From assembly GCA_046160545.1 (NCBI GenBank), contig JBJXGS010000322.1, positions 1 to 64,000 on the forward strand: a stretch of 64,000 nt of DNA, read 5' to 3'. The notes under the pieces are model-generated. The model ran no database searches, was not told the DNA's origin, and was given only the letters and a program-made list of their open reading frames with translations. This document shows, in pieces, positions 43,557 to 51,569 of the stretch; the stretch's first letter is position 1, and every line of letters starts with the position of its first letter. This DNA comes from JAEUOS01 sp046160545 (GTDB lineage: Bacteria; Pseudomonadota; Gammaproteobacteria; Burkholderiales; JAEUOS01). A program made the position numbers and the translations under genes.

Positions 43557-43835
43557 TCAGAGATCAAGCACCAGGAGCGGCGTCCTGGAACGCGAGCAGC
43601 ACACCGCGATGCGATCGTTGGCGGCGTGCTCGGCATCGGTCATGTAGGAATCGCGGTGCTCGGGGATGCCTTCCACTACGCCGGTCAGGCAGGTACCGCA
43701 CACCCCCTGCTCGCATGACGACGGCACGGCGATGCCGTGCCACGCCAACGCATCAAGCAGGGTGTCGTTCGCGGAAACATCGATCAGTGCCCCGCTGCTG
43801 GCAATCCGTACCTGAAATGCGCTGTCGCCGCTCAT
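43557..43835 (-). CDS. Stand-alone plant-type [2Fe-2S] ferredoxin (VanB C-terminal-domain type)
   Basis: The 92-aa protein has Cys41, Cys46, Cys49 and Cys79 in SSCEQGVCGTCLTGV and IAVCCSRS, the plant-type cluster arrangement. It matches the C-terminal ferredoxin domain of vanillate demethylase reductase (VanB) and phthalate dioxygenase reductase, including EGIPEHRDSYMTDAEHA, but has no flavin/NAD domain and starts at its own ATG. It should deliver electrons to the oxygenase encoded 16 bases upstream, with an FNR-type reductase encoded elsewhere. Confidence 0.88.
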   Translation of the reverse strand: MSGDSAFQVRIASSGALIDVSANDTLLDALAWHGIAVPSSCEQGVCGTCLTGVVEGIPEHRDSYMTDAEHAANDRIAVCCSRSRTPLLVLDL

Positions 43836-43851
43836 GCGGGCCTGGTTGGCT

Positions 43852-44907
43852 TCAGGCCGCGGTCAGTTCGCCGGACGTGCGCCGGCTTTCGGCCTCGAGC
43901 AAGCGCTCAACTGTGCGTCGCATGTGTATGCGTGCCGAGTCGGACACGATGTCGACCAGGCCGTCGTAGCCTGTCTCGGCCAGGCGCGCCTGTTGGGCCT
44001 CGACGATGAGCTTGTCTTCCTGAAAGGCCGTATCGATCTCTGTATAGAGTTGCTCGGTGGCCTGCGGGTCGTCCTGGCGATATCCGTTGGCAGTTGACCA
44101 GAAGTAATGGCATGTGTCCTCGGTCGCCGGTGTCAGACCATGGAACAGGCGCAACTGGAAACCGCCCTCCTGCTCGCGATTGACCTGCGCTCCGCGGCCG
44201 ACCGCCAGCGCCCCGCTCCATTGGATGATGCTGCCGGGAGCGAAATACTCGAACTCCTGCCAGCGATCCACCTTGCCGGTAAAGCCCGCAGCCTTGACAT
44301 AGGTCGGCGGAGGAGTGGAATCCAGCATCCAGCGGATGTAGTGCAGTCCGCTTTCCGTCGGTGTGACCTGCATCTTCGCATCGACATGCACCTTGGGATT
44401 GCCGCCGATGGTGTTGCGATGCACGTAACCCAGATGAGTCAAATCCATGAGGTTATCGACCATGAGCATGTAGTTGCCCCTGATGTCGTAGTGCGCGTGC
44501 TTGTGTGGCCACTTCTTGTAGTCGTTGTGCCACGGATAGTCGATGATCTTGCTCTTGTCGGCCGCTTCGGCGTCACCCATCCAGACCCAGATGAACTCAT
44601 CCTTCTCCACCACCGGAAAACTCCTGACGCGGGCCTTGGCGGGTATCCGCTCCTGGCGCGGGATCTCGACACAACGCCCGTCGACGTCGAAGACCAGTCC
44701 GTGATATCCGCACTGCAGGCCGTTCTCGACCACCTCGCCAAAGCGAAGCGGCGTGCCGCGATGGCAGCACCGGTCCTCCAGAATGCCCACGCGACCCGCG
44801 GTGTCGCGGTAAATCACGACGGCTTCGTTGCAAATCATTCGCGCCAGTGGTTTGGAGCTGATCTCGTTTGCCCAGGCTGCGATGTACCAAGCGTTGCGAA
44901 TGAACAT
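43852..44907 (-). CDS. VanA-type Rieske oxygenase (aromatic O-demethylase family)
   Basis: This 351-aa protein has an N-terminal Rieske domain (Cys47-x-His49 and Cys66/His69 in DRCCHRGTPLRFGE and LQCGYHGLVFD). The catalytic domain carries the non-haem iron set N152/D155/H158/H163 in DNLMDLTHLGYVH. MFIRNAWYIAAWANEI is the usual vanillate O-demethylase opening. It should demethylate or hydroxylate an aromatic acid such as vanillate, but VanA relatives act on varied substrates, including dicamba and caffeine analogues. It is first in a two-gene unit with the ferredoxin. Confidence 0.9.
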   Translation of the reverse strand: MFIRNAWYIAAWANEISSKPLARMICNEAVVIYRDTAGRVGILEDRCCHRGTPLRFGEVVENGLQCGYHGLVFDVDGRCVEIPRQERIPAKARVRSFPVVEKDEFIWVWMGDAEAADKSKIIDYPWHNDYKKWPHKHAHYDIRGNYMLMVDNLMDLTHLGYVHRNTIGGNPKVHVDAKMQVTPTESGLHYIRWMLDSTPPPTYVKAAGFTGKVDRWQEFEYFAPGSIIQWSGALAVGRGAQVNREQEGGFQLRLFHGLTPATEDTCHYFWSTANGYRQDDPQATEQLYTEIDTAFQEDKLIVEAQQARLAETGYDGLVDIVSDSARIHMRRTVERLLEAESRRTSGELTAA

Positions 44908-44992
44908 GTCGTCTCCCCGGATGTCTCAAAACGCCCATTTTCGACCACGACCCGGCTTCGGGTCAACCCGTATCCCGACTCACTTGGGCGTC

Positions 44993-45019
44993 TTGTATGA
45001 TACGACGATCATTTCACAA
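44993..45019. promoter_or_regulatory. TATGAT promoter element with imperfect inverted repeat before livK
   Basis: The 127-base divergent region of the oxygenase and the binding-protein gene contains ATGAT (44997-45001) and ATCAT (45008-45012) around a six-base centre, with TTGT and ACAA outside them, offset by three bases. TATGAT at 44996-45001 could be a -10 box. Control of both directions by a repressor is possible but unproven. Confidence 0.35.
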
Positions 45020-45034
45020 ACGGGAGAGGCGACA

Positions 45035-46210
45035 ATGAAACTCAGAACTTCGCTCAAAGTGGCATGCTCGGCCATTCTGCTTGCGGCAGCCGGCAGCGTG
45101 CTCGCCCAGGCGCCCATCAAAATCGGCTTCATGGCCGAACTGTCGGGTCCGCAGGGCGCCATCGGCCAGGCTCAATTCGAAGGTTTCATGATGGTGGTCG
45201 AGGCCAACGGTGGGCGACTGGGTGGTGTCCCCGTCGAGATCCTGCGCGAGGACAGCCAGCTCAAGCCCGAGGTCGCGGTGCAGATCGTCGACAAGCTCAT
45301 CGAGCGGGACCGTGTACCCATCATCACCGGTGTGACCTTCTCCAACGTCATGATGGCCGTGCACAAGAAGATCGTCGACAAGGAGGTCTTCCTGATCGGC
45401 TCGAACGCAGGTCCGTCGCCGATTGCGGCCGCCGCGTGTTCGCCGTTCTTCTTCTCGACCTCGTGGCAGAATGACCAGCAGGCCGAGGTGGTGGGCAAGT
45501 ACGCGACCGACAAGGGTTACAAGCGCATCGTCGCGATGGCACCCAATTACCAGGCGGGCAAGGACTTCGTCGCAGGGTTCAAGCGCTACTACAAGACGCC
45601 GCTCGCCAACGAGATCTACACGCCTTTGACTCAGCAGGATTACTCCGCCGAACTCACGCAGGTGCAGGCGTCCAATCCCGATGCCGTCTTCGTTTTCTAT
45701 CCGGGCGGCCTGGGCGTGAACTTCGTCAAGCAGTACAACCAGGCAGGTCTCAAGGCCAAGTTCCCGCTCATGAACACCTCCACGGTGGACGGCATTACCC
45801 TGCCGGCGCAGGGCGATGCTGCGCTCGGTGTAGTGACCGGAACGTTCTGGGGGCCGGACTTCAACAATCCGGCCAACCGCAAATTCGTCGCGGACTTCGA
45901 AGCCAAACACAAGCGCATTCCCTCGCAGTACGCGGCGCAGGGCTACGACTCTGCGCAGTTGCTTGATTCGGCGATTGCCAAGGTCAAAGGCAACGTCGCT
46001 GACAAGCGCGCTTTCCAGACGGCCCTGAAAGCAGCGGACTTCCGTTCGGTGCGCGGGGAATTCAAATTCAACACCAACAACTTCCCGATCCAGGATTTGC
46101 ACATGTTCGAAGCGATCAAGGATGGCCAGGGACGCTACACCCTGAAAACCATCGCGACGCCGCTGAAAGCCGATCGTGACGCATATGCCGAAAAGTGCGC
46201 GATGAAGTAG
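45035..46210 (+). CDS. Liv-type ABC transporter substrate-binding protein
   Basis: The product (391 aa) is a periplasmic type I binding protein. A signal peptide of about 25 residues ends GSVLAQ. PIKIGFMAELSGPQGAIGQAQFEGFMMVVE is the standard opening, and YRAFDAY-like DSAQLLDSAIAKVKG and HMFEAIKDG follow. There is no lipobox. The fold covers branched-chain amino acids but also aromatic acids and amides, and the oxygenase next door makes an aromatic ligand more likely than leucine. The downstream terminator separates its expression from the membrane subunits. Confidence 0.92.
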   Translation: MKLRTSLKVACSAILLAAAGSVLAQAPIKIGFMAELSGPQGAIGQAQFEGFMMVVEANGGRLGGVPVEILREDSQLKPEVAVQIVDKLIERDRVPIITGVTFSNVMMAVHKKIVDKEVFLIGSNAGPSPIAAAACSPFFFSTSWQNDQQAEVVGKYATDKGYKRIVAMAPNYQAGKDFVAGFKRYYKTPLANEIYTPLTQQDYSAELTQVQASNPDAVFVFYPGGLGVNFVKQYNQAGLKAKFPLMNTSTVDGITLPAQGDAALGVVTGTFWGPDFNNPANRKFVADFEAKHKRIPSQYAAQGYDSAQLLDSAIAKVKGNVADKRAFQTALKAADFRSVRGEFKFNTNNFPIQDLHMFEAIKDGQGRYTLKTIATPLKADRDAYAEKCAMK

Positions 46211-46230
46211 TCGAACAGGCTGCCGACCGA

Positions 46231-46261
46231 CAAAGGGGCGCGTGAGCGCCCCTTTGCTTTT
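46231..46261 (+). terminator. Partial rho-independent terminator between binding protein and permease genes
   Basis: An 11-base perfect stem (CAAAGGGGCGC / GCGCCCCTTTG) with loop GTGA is followed by CTTTT. It sits in the 140-base gap. Such an element would let the binding protein be made in excess over the rest of the transporter. Confidence 0.88.
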
Positions 46262-46350
46262 GACCCCAGGCAAGCCGCCACTATCTTTCGTCTGAGTATG
46301 CTAATTTCGCGCCTTTCGCGAGCCGACAGCGCGCGAGCCACACAGCGACA

Positions 46351-47271
46351 ATGACCTGGGGCTTATTCTTCACGCAGGTGCTCAACGGGGTGCAACTCGG
46401 CATCCTGCTGTTCCTGCTCGCTGCCGGATTGACGCTGGTGTTCGGCATCATGAATTTCGTCAACCTGGCGCACGGTTCGCTCTACATGATGGGCGCCTAT
46501 TTTGCGGCTGCCGCGTTCGCAGCCACGGGCTCGTTCACCATTGCTGCGCTGGTGGCGATTCCGGCGACCATGTTGTTGGGGCTGATCGTCGAGCGCGTCG
46601 CGCTGATGCGCCTTTACGCACGCGACCATCTCGACCAGGTCCTCTCGACGTTTGGACTGATTCTTTTTTTCAACGAAGTGGTGCGCTACTTCTGGGGGCC
46701 ATCGTCGATCTACATGAATGCGCCTGCCGCCCTGTCCGGCCAGGTGAACCTGTTCGGACTTGCGTATCCGTCGTACCGCTTCGCCATCATCGCTTGCGGA
46801 CTGGCAGTAGCCGGTGGCTTGTACCTGCTCATCAATCGCACCCGCCTGGGCATGCTGATTCGCGCCGGAGCTTCCAATGCCGACATGGTCTCGGCCCTGG
46901 GCGTGGACATCCGCTTCCTCAATTCAATGGTCTTTGCAATGGGCGCGGGGCTGGCTGCGCTGGCAGGCCTCATGTCCGGGCCGATACTTTCGGTGCAGCC
47001 CGGCATGGGTGAGCCGGTCCTGATCCTGACCCTGGTCGTCATCGTCACTGGTGGCATCGGTTCCATACGCGGCGCGTTTTACGGAGCCCTGATCGTCGGA
47101 CTGGTCGATACGGTCGGCAGGGCGTTCCTGCCGGCATTCCTGCAGATGGTAATCGAGCGCTCTCTCGCGCAAGCCGCCGGTCCGGCGATCGCCTCGATGC
47201 TGATCTATCTCCTGATGGCGGTCGTGCTGGCGGTACGTCCCCAGGGACTCTTTCCGGTGCGTCATGGCTGA
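46351..47271 (+). CDS. livH: Liv-type ABC transporter permease (LivH type)
   Basis: The 306-aa protein has about eight membrane segments. FTQVLNGVQLGILLFLLAAGLTLVFGIMNFVNLAHGSLYMMGAYF is the canonical opening of LivH, and LGVDIRFLNSMVFAMGAGLAALAG matches the ABC-coupling region. It forms a heterodimer with the next gene product. The two genes overlap by eight bases. Confidence 0.95.
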   Translation: MTWGLFFTQVLNGVQLGILLFLLAAGLTLVFGIMNFVNLAHGSLYMMGAYFAAAAFAATGSFTIAALVAIPATMLLGLIVERVALMRLYARDHLDQVLSTFGLILFFNEVVRYFWGPSSIYMNAPAALSGQVNLFGLAYPSYRFAIIACGLAVAGGLYLLINRTRLGMLIRAGASNADMVSALGVDIRFLNSMVFAMGAGLAALAGLMSGPILSVQPGMGEPVLILTLVVIVTGGIGSIRGAFYGALIVGLVDTVGRAFLPAFLQMVIERSLAQAAGPAIASMLIYLLMAVVLAVRPQGLFPVRHG

Positions 47272-48241
47272 TTGGCGCTCGCGCAGCGTATGGATTCCGG
47301 CGCTGGTTATCGCCGGCCTGGCCCTGTTGCCGCTGGCGGCTTCGCTGGCCGGCCAGAGCTTCTACGTTACGCTGGGAACGCGCATCCTCATCTACGCGCT
47401 CGCCGCGTTGGCGCTCAACTTCATTCTGGGTTTCGGCGGGCTGGTCAGCTTCGGTCACGCCCTGTACATCGGCCTCGGCGCTTATGCGGTCGGCATCCTG
47501 TCCTTCCACGGCGTGACCAATGGCTGGGTGCACCTGGCCGTTGCCCTGCTGCTGGGCGGTCTGTTCGCTGCGGCAATCGGTGCCATCGTGGTGCGCACCA
47601 GCGGCATGACCTTCATCATGATCACCCTGGCATTTGCTCAAATGGGGTACTTCCTGGCGATCAGCCTCAAGCATTACGGGGGCGACGACGGACTGACCAT
47701 CGACGCGCGCAGCCAGATGGGCATCATCGATCTCTCGAGCAACACGGTCCTCTATTACGCGGTGCTCGCCTGCCTGATCGGCGCACTATGGATGTTCAAC
47801 CGCATGCTCGGATCACGCTTTGGGTATGTGTTGCGCGGCACCAAGTCCAACGAGAGGCGCATGCTCGCGCTTGGATTCCCCACGTTTCGCTACAAACTGT
47901 CGGCGTACGTGATCTCGGCGCTTGTCTGCACGCTGGCCGGGTTCTTTCTCGCGAATTTCACAAAGTTTGCTTCGCCGTCGTACATGCAGTGGAACGTGTC
48001 CGGAGAGTTGATCGTCATCATTGTCCTGGGCGGCATGACGACCCTGTTCGGGCCGATCATCGGTGCAATCGTGTTCCTGCTTCTTGAAGAGTACCTGCAG
48101 GGCTTCAAGCCGGGCCTGCTGCCGCCGATCGAAAAAGTGATCAGCACGCACTGGCAGGCCGTGGTGGGCATATTCATCGTGGTCGTAGTCCTCTATGCCA
48201 AACGAGGCATCTACGGTTTCCTTACAGGAACGCGCAAGTGA
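47264..48241 (+). CDS. livM: Liv-type ABC transporter permease (LivM type)
   Basis: The product (325 aa) has many membrane segments. TRILIYALAALALNFILGFGGLVSFGHALYIGLGAYAVG is typical of LivM, and SNERRMLALGFPTFRYKLSAYVISALVCTLAGFF is the coupling-helix region. It pairs with LivH in the inner membrane. Its stop overlaps the GTG start of livG. Confidence 0.95.
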   Translation: MADWRSRSVWIPALVIAGLALLPLAASLAGQSFYVTLGTRILIYALAALALNFILGFGGLVSFGHALYIGLGAYAVGILSFHGVTNGWVHLAVALLLGGLFAAAIGAIVVRTSGMTFIMITLAFAQMGYFLAISLKHYGGDDGLTIDARSQMGIIDLSSNTVLYYAVLACLIGALWMFNRMLGSRFGYVLRGTKSNERRMLALGFPTFRYKLSAYVISALVCTLAGFFLANFTKFASPSYMQWNVSGELIVIIVLGGMTTLFGPIIGAIVFLLLEEYLQGFKPGLLPPIEKVISTHWQAVVGIFIVVVVLYAKRGIYGFLTGTRK

Positions 48242-48993
48242 GTAGCGCCCTTCTTGAGGTACGCGACCTCACAAAGCGCTTCGGCGGGTTGATGGCGACC
48301 GATCACGTCGCCTTCACCGTGATGCCGGGCGAAGTGCACGCCATCATCGGGCCCAACGGGGCAGGCAAGACAACCCTGATTTCGCAACTGGCCGGCGAAT
48401 TGCGTCCGGATGAAGGCGAGATCCGGTTCGAAGGCCGCGACATCTCGCGGGAATCGGTGCCGGCCCGATCGCTTCTGGGGCTCGGCCGCTCCTACCAGAT
48501 CAGCCAGATTTTTCGCGATTTTTCCGCACTGGAAAACGTCATGCTGGCGGTGCAGGCGCATGCTGGCCACAGCTTTTCCTTCATGCGCCAGGCCATGACA
48601 GACCAGCGCTTGGTGGCGCCTGCGCGCGCGGCGCTTGCCAAGGTCGGGCTGGCCGGGCGGGCCGGAACCATGGTCGCCGAGATGGCGCATGGCGAGCATC
48701 GCCAGCTCGAACTTGCGATGACGCTCGCCAGCGAACCACGCATGCTGTTGCTCGATGAGCCGATGGCCGGCATGAGTCAGAAGGAATCCGAGGAGATGAT
48801 CGCCCTGATCCGCGGACTCAAGGGGGCCTACGGCATCATTCTGGTCGAACACGACATGGACGCGGTCTTCGCGCTCGCCGATCGGATATCGGTACTGGTT
48901 TACGGCCGCATTATCATCACCGGCACGCCCGAAGAGATCCGCAGTAATCGCGAAGTCAAGGACGCGTATCTCGGTGAGGAGGAGGCGGCGTGA
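48238..48993 (+). CDS. livG: Liv-type ABC transporter ATPase (LivG type)
   Basis: This 251-aa ATPase has Walker A IIGPNGAGKTTLI, the family C-loop in MAHGEHRQLELAMTLA (an HGEHRQ variant of LSGGQ), Walker B LLLDEPMAGM and the switch HDMD in LVEHDMDAVFAL. It starts with GTG. The substitution GEHRQLE is usual for LivG-type subunits. A 79-base gap without a recognisable gene precedes livF. Confidence 0.95.
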   Translation: MSSALLEVRDLTKRFGGLMATDHVAFTVMPGEVHAIIGPNGAGKTTLISQLAGELRPDEGEIRFEGRDISRESVPARSLLGLGRSYQISQIFRDFSALENVMLAVQAHAGHSFSFMRQAMTDQRLVAPARAALAKVGLAGRAGTMVAEMAHGEHRQLELAMTLASEPRMLLLDEPMAGMSQKESEEMIALIRGLKGAYGIILVEHDMDAVFALADRISVLVYGRIIITGTPEEIRSNREVKDAYLGEEEAA

Positions 48994-49072
48994 AGCTTCT
49001 CGTCCGAATTCCGGAACCCGCCGCAGGTCGCTGCCAGTGCCGCACGCGGCCTGACGCAAAGAGGGCACTCGC

Positions 49073-49786
49073 ATGACCGCGCCGATGTTGAAGGTGCGCG
49101 ATGTCGAGACTTGCTACGGTACGAGCCAGGCCTTGTTCGGCATGAGCTTCGAGGTCTCGCAGGGCGAGTTCGTGACCCTGATCGGACGCAATGGCATGGG
49201 CAAGACCACCACGGTCAAGAGCGTGATGGGCCTGCTTGCGCCACGCGGTGGCGCAATCGAATTCAACGGGCACTCGCTCGCGCGGCTGCCCGCCTATCGG
49301 GTCGCGCAGTTGGGCATAGGGCTGGTTCCCGAGGGCCGGCAGGTGTTTCCCAATCTGACAGTGCGCGAAAACCTGGTGGCGACTTCCAACAACCGCGCCG
49401 GCGCGCGTGATCCGTGGACGCTCGAGCGCGTCTACGCGCTTTTCCCCCGCCTCAAGGAACGGGAACGCAATCTCGGAGCAAACCTCTCGGGTGGTGAGCA
49501 GCAAATGCTGTCCATCGGACGCGCCCTCATGACCAACCCGCGCTTGCTCATTCTCGACGAAGCCACCGAGGGGCTGGCACCCTTGATCCGACAGGAGATC
49601 TGGGCCTGCCTGGCTGGCCTGAAGCGGGCAGGGCAGACCGTGGTGGTGATCGACAAGAACATTGCCGCGCTGCTGCGACTGGCCGATACCCACTACCTGG
49701 TCGAGAAGGGCAAGGTAGTGTGGAACGGCACTTCCACAAGCCTTAAGGCACAGCCTGACTTGCTGCATCAGTACGTCGGCGTCTGA
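49073..49786 (+). CDS. livF: Liv-type ABC transporter ATPase (LivF type)
   Basis: The 237-aa ATPase has Walker A LIGRNGMGKTTTVKS, the signature NLSGGEQQMLSIGRAL and Walker B LLILDEATEGL. The switch position reads VIDKNI rather than the usual EHN/H, a known LivF variation (VEQN-like). It completes a five-gene importer. The next gene converges on it. Confidence 0.95.
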   Translation: MTAPMLKVRDVETCYGTSQALFGMSFEVSQGEFVTLIGRNGMGKTTTVKSVMGLLAPRGGAIEFNGHSLARLPAYRVAQLGIGLVPEGRQVFPNLTVRENLVATSNNRAGARDPWTLERVYALFPRLKERERNLGANLSGGEQQMLSIGRALMTNPRLLILDEATEGLAPLIRQEIWACLAGLKRAGQTVVVIDKNIAALLRLADTHYLVEKGKVVWNGTSTSLKAQPDLLHQYVGV

Positions 49787-49837
49787 GGCTATGCGTGCCG
49801 CCAGGGCGTCAGCCGGGTCTGGCTACCTGCTTCCCCT

Positions 49838-50707
49838 TTAGGGGTTGAGTTCTCCGCCTTCGGGCCGCGAACCCCACATGCACCATGAGCGAGGTGCAAC
49901 CGGAAACTGACGCGGTCTCTGCGCCTCGTTGGTGATCGTGCGCTGCTGGGTGGAATAAGCCCATGGCAGGCCATCAGGACCCGCGATGTAGACAAAAGTG
50001 GCTGCCGAAACCGGGTCGCGGCCGGGACCAAACAGGGTTGCGATGCCGTTCTCGCGCAAGAAATACGTTGCCCGCATGATGTCGTCCATGCTCGCAACCT
50101 GGAACGCAATGTGCCGCAGGCCGGGTCTCTTGGCTGCTATGAGTGCGATCCGGTGGTGAGCATCATCCAGGCGCAGGTAAGGTGCATTGCCGATGCGGTC
50201 GGATACGCGCGCGCCGAGCCAGCCAGTCCAGAAGGCCTCGTCGCGCGCCGGCTCCGTGCTGCGCAGTCCCACTGCTGCAAGCCGTTCGACCCCGGCGGGG
50301 CGAATCGGCACAAACTCTGCGTCGGTGTCCCTGGCCGGCACGACCAGTTCAAGCTTGTTCCCGCTCGGGTCTGTCAGCATGACGAGCGAGGATACGTTGC
50401 GCACCGCACATTCGTCGCGCGTCCCCATGCGCACCGGATAGCCTGCCGCAGCAAGCCGCCCGGCCCCTGCTTTCAAGCCGGCTGGGTCAGCGACTTCGAG
50501 TCCCGTGGCCTGATCGGTGGAATCACCTTCGAAATAGACAACGGTGTGATGGCGCGTATCACTGCGCAAATAGACGGCGTGATGTGCGCCCGGCGCTCCC
50601 ATACGGCCGACCTCCTGCAAGCCGGCAAAGCGGGTCGCGAAGCGAGCAGCGGCGTCGACGTTGGCCGTCCCCAGCCGGACGTAGCGCAGATCCTTGAGGG
50701 CAATCAT
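49838..50707 (-). CDS. VOC-family protein resembling type I extradiol dioxygenase, with metal ligands lost
   Basis: The product (289 aa) has two glyoxalase/dioxygenase-fold domains (about 5-125 and 142-255). LRYVRLGTANVDAAARF and MLTDPSGNKLELVVPA begin and end the first; LRHIAFQVASMDDIM is in the second. In active type I enzymes the second domain supplies two His and one Glu. Here only His199 is clear: the first His position reads AAVGLRS and the Glu position reads GLPWAYST (Ala250). The protein may be inactive, may use other ligands, or may bind an aromatic compound without oxygenation. It is divergent from the dienelactone hydrolase gene across 145 bases. Confidence 0.7.
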   Translation of the reverse strand: MIALKDLRYVRLGTANVDAAARFATRFAGLQEVGRMGAPGAHHAVYLRSDTRHHTVVYFEGDSTDQATGLEVADPAGLKAGAGRLAAAGYPVRMGTRDECAVRNVSSLVMLTDPSGNKLELVVPARDTDAEFVPIRPAGVERLAAVGLRSTEPARDEAFWTGWLGARVSDRIGNAPYLRLDDAHHRIALIAAKRPGLRHIAFQVASMDDIMRATYFLRENGIATLFGPGRDPVSAATFVYIAGPDGLPWAYSTQQRTITNEAQRPRQFPVAPRSWCMWGSRPEGGELNP

Positions 50708-50744
50708 CTATTTGCGAAAATTTACTGCAACATCCGGAACACAA

Positions 50745-50766
50745 TGGCAAACGGAGTTTTGGCAAA
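50745..50766. promoter_or_regulatory. Direct repeat TGGCAAA x2 in the VOC/dienelactone-hydrolase divergent region
   Basis: TGGCAAA occurs at 50745-50751 and 50760-50766, 15 bases apart, between the two divergent starts. The 145-base region has no convincing -35/-10 pair, though TAAGAT stands at 50785-50790. The repeat could be an activator site; support is modest. Confidence 0.3.
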
Positions 50767-50852
50767 TCACCTCGGCGATTGCGCTAAGATATAACGGCAC
50801 TCGACGCCTCTTTTTTGTTGTTTGAACTAGCATTTTAACGCGAGGATATTCC

Positions 50853-51521
50853 ATGGGCCAGACCATTCGCCTGACCGCTGCAGACGGACACCAACTCGGC
50901 GCTTATCGCGCCGACCCGGTCGGGAAGCCACGCGGGGCAATCATCGTCATCCAGGAAATTTTTGGCGTCAACCAGCACATCCGCAAAGTTGCTGACGGTT
51001 ATGCGGCCGAAGGTTACGTCGCAATCGCACCAGCACTATTCGACCGCATCCGCCCCGGAATTGAGGTCGGCTACTCGATGTCCGAGATCCAGGAAGGCTT
51101 TGGCTACAAGTCCGCGTCGACCACAGAAAATGCGCTGGCTGACATCAGAGCTGCAGTAGCGGAGGGGGCGAAAGCGGGGAGGGTCGGCGTCGTCGGCTAC
51201 TGCTGGGGAGGTTTTCTGTCCTGGATGAGCGCATCCCAGGTGTCCGGCATCGCGGCATCGGCACCGTACTATGGTGGAGGCATTCCGGATGCCGTGAGCG
51301 AAACCCCGCGCTGCCCAGTGATGATGCATTTTGGCGAAAAGGACAGCTACATCCCGATGGACGGAGTCGTGAAGGTCAGGGCACAGCACCCGCAACATGC
51401 GGTGCACGTCTACGACGCCGACCATGGCTTCAATTGCGATGAACGCGGGTCGTGGCACGCGCCTTCAGCCCAACTGGCGCGCGAGCGCACGCTGGCTTTT
51501 TTCCGACAACACATCGGTTGA
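50853..51521 (+). CDS. Dienelactone hydrolase family protein
   Basis: This 222-aa alpha/beta hydrolase has the unusual Cys nucleophile (Cys117 in VGYCWGGFLSW), the Glu35 partner in VIQEIFGVN, Asp in FGEKDSYIP and His in DADHGFNCDERGS, together the carboxymethylenebutenolidase triad. The enzyme opens dienelactones formed in chloroaromatic or modified ortho-cleavage pathways. Some relatives are general esterases. It stands next to the VOC gene and near the oxygenase genes, which supports an aromatic-degradation role. Confidence 0.9.
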   Translation: MGQTIRLTAADGHQLGAYRADPVGKPRGAIIVIQEIFGVNQHIRKVADGYAAEGYVAIAPALFDRIRPGIEVGYSMSEIQEGFGYKSASTTENALADIRAAVAEGAKAGRVGVVGYCWGGFLSWMSASQVSGIAASAPYYGGGIPDAVSETPRCPVMMHFGEKDSYIPMDGVVKVRAQHPQHAVHVYDADHGFNCDERGSWHAPSAQLARERTLAFFRQHIG

Positions 51522-51524
51522 GCC

Positions 51525-51541
51525 GACCGGCCTCACCGGTC
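51525..51541. terminator. Possible bidirectional hairpin between convergent genes
   Basis: GACCGG and CCGGTC pair around CCTCA in the 48-base gap between the hydrolase and phosphatase genes. There is no T-tract on either side, so it is at best a weak terminator. Confidence 0.3.
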
Positions 51542-51569
51542 CAGCAGAGGCTGCCCCCGCGACCTTCCG

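Noticed and set aside
48994..49072. Small gene between livG and livF
   Set aside because: No open frame with a ribosome site fits in the 79 bases; it appears to be spacer.
49833..49844. CCCC-TTTA-GGGG hairpin near the VOC stop as terminator
   Set aside because: The stem has only four pairs and there is no T-tract; too weak to call.
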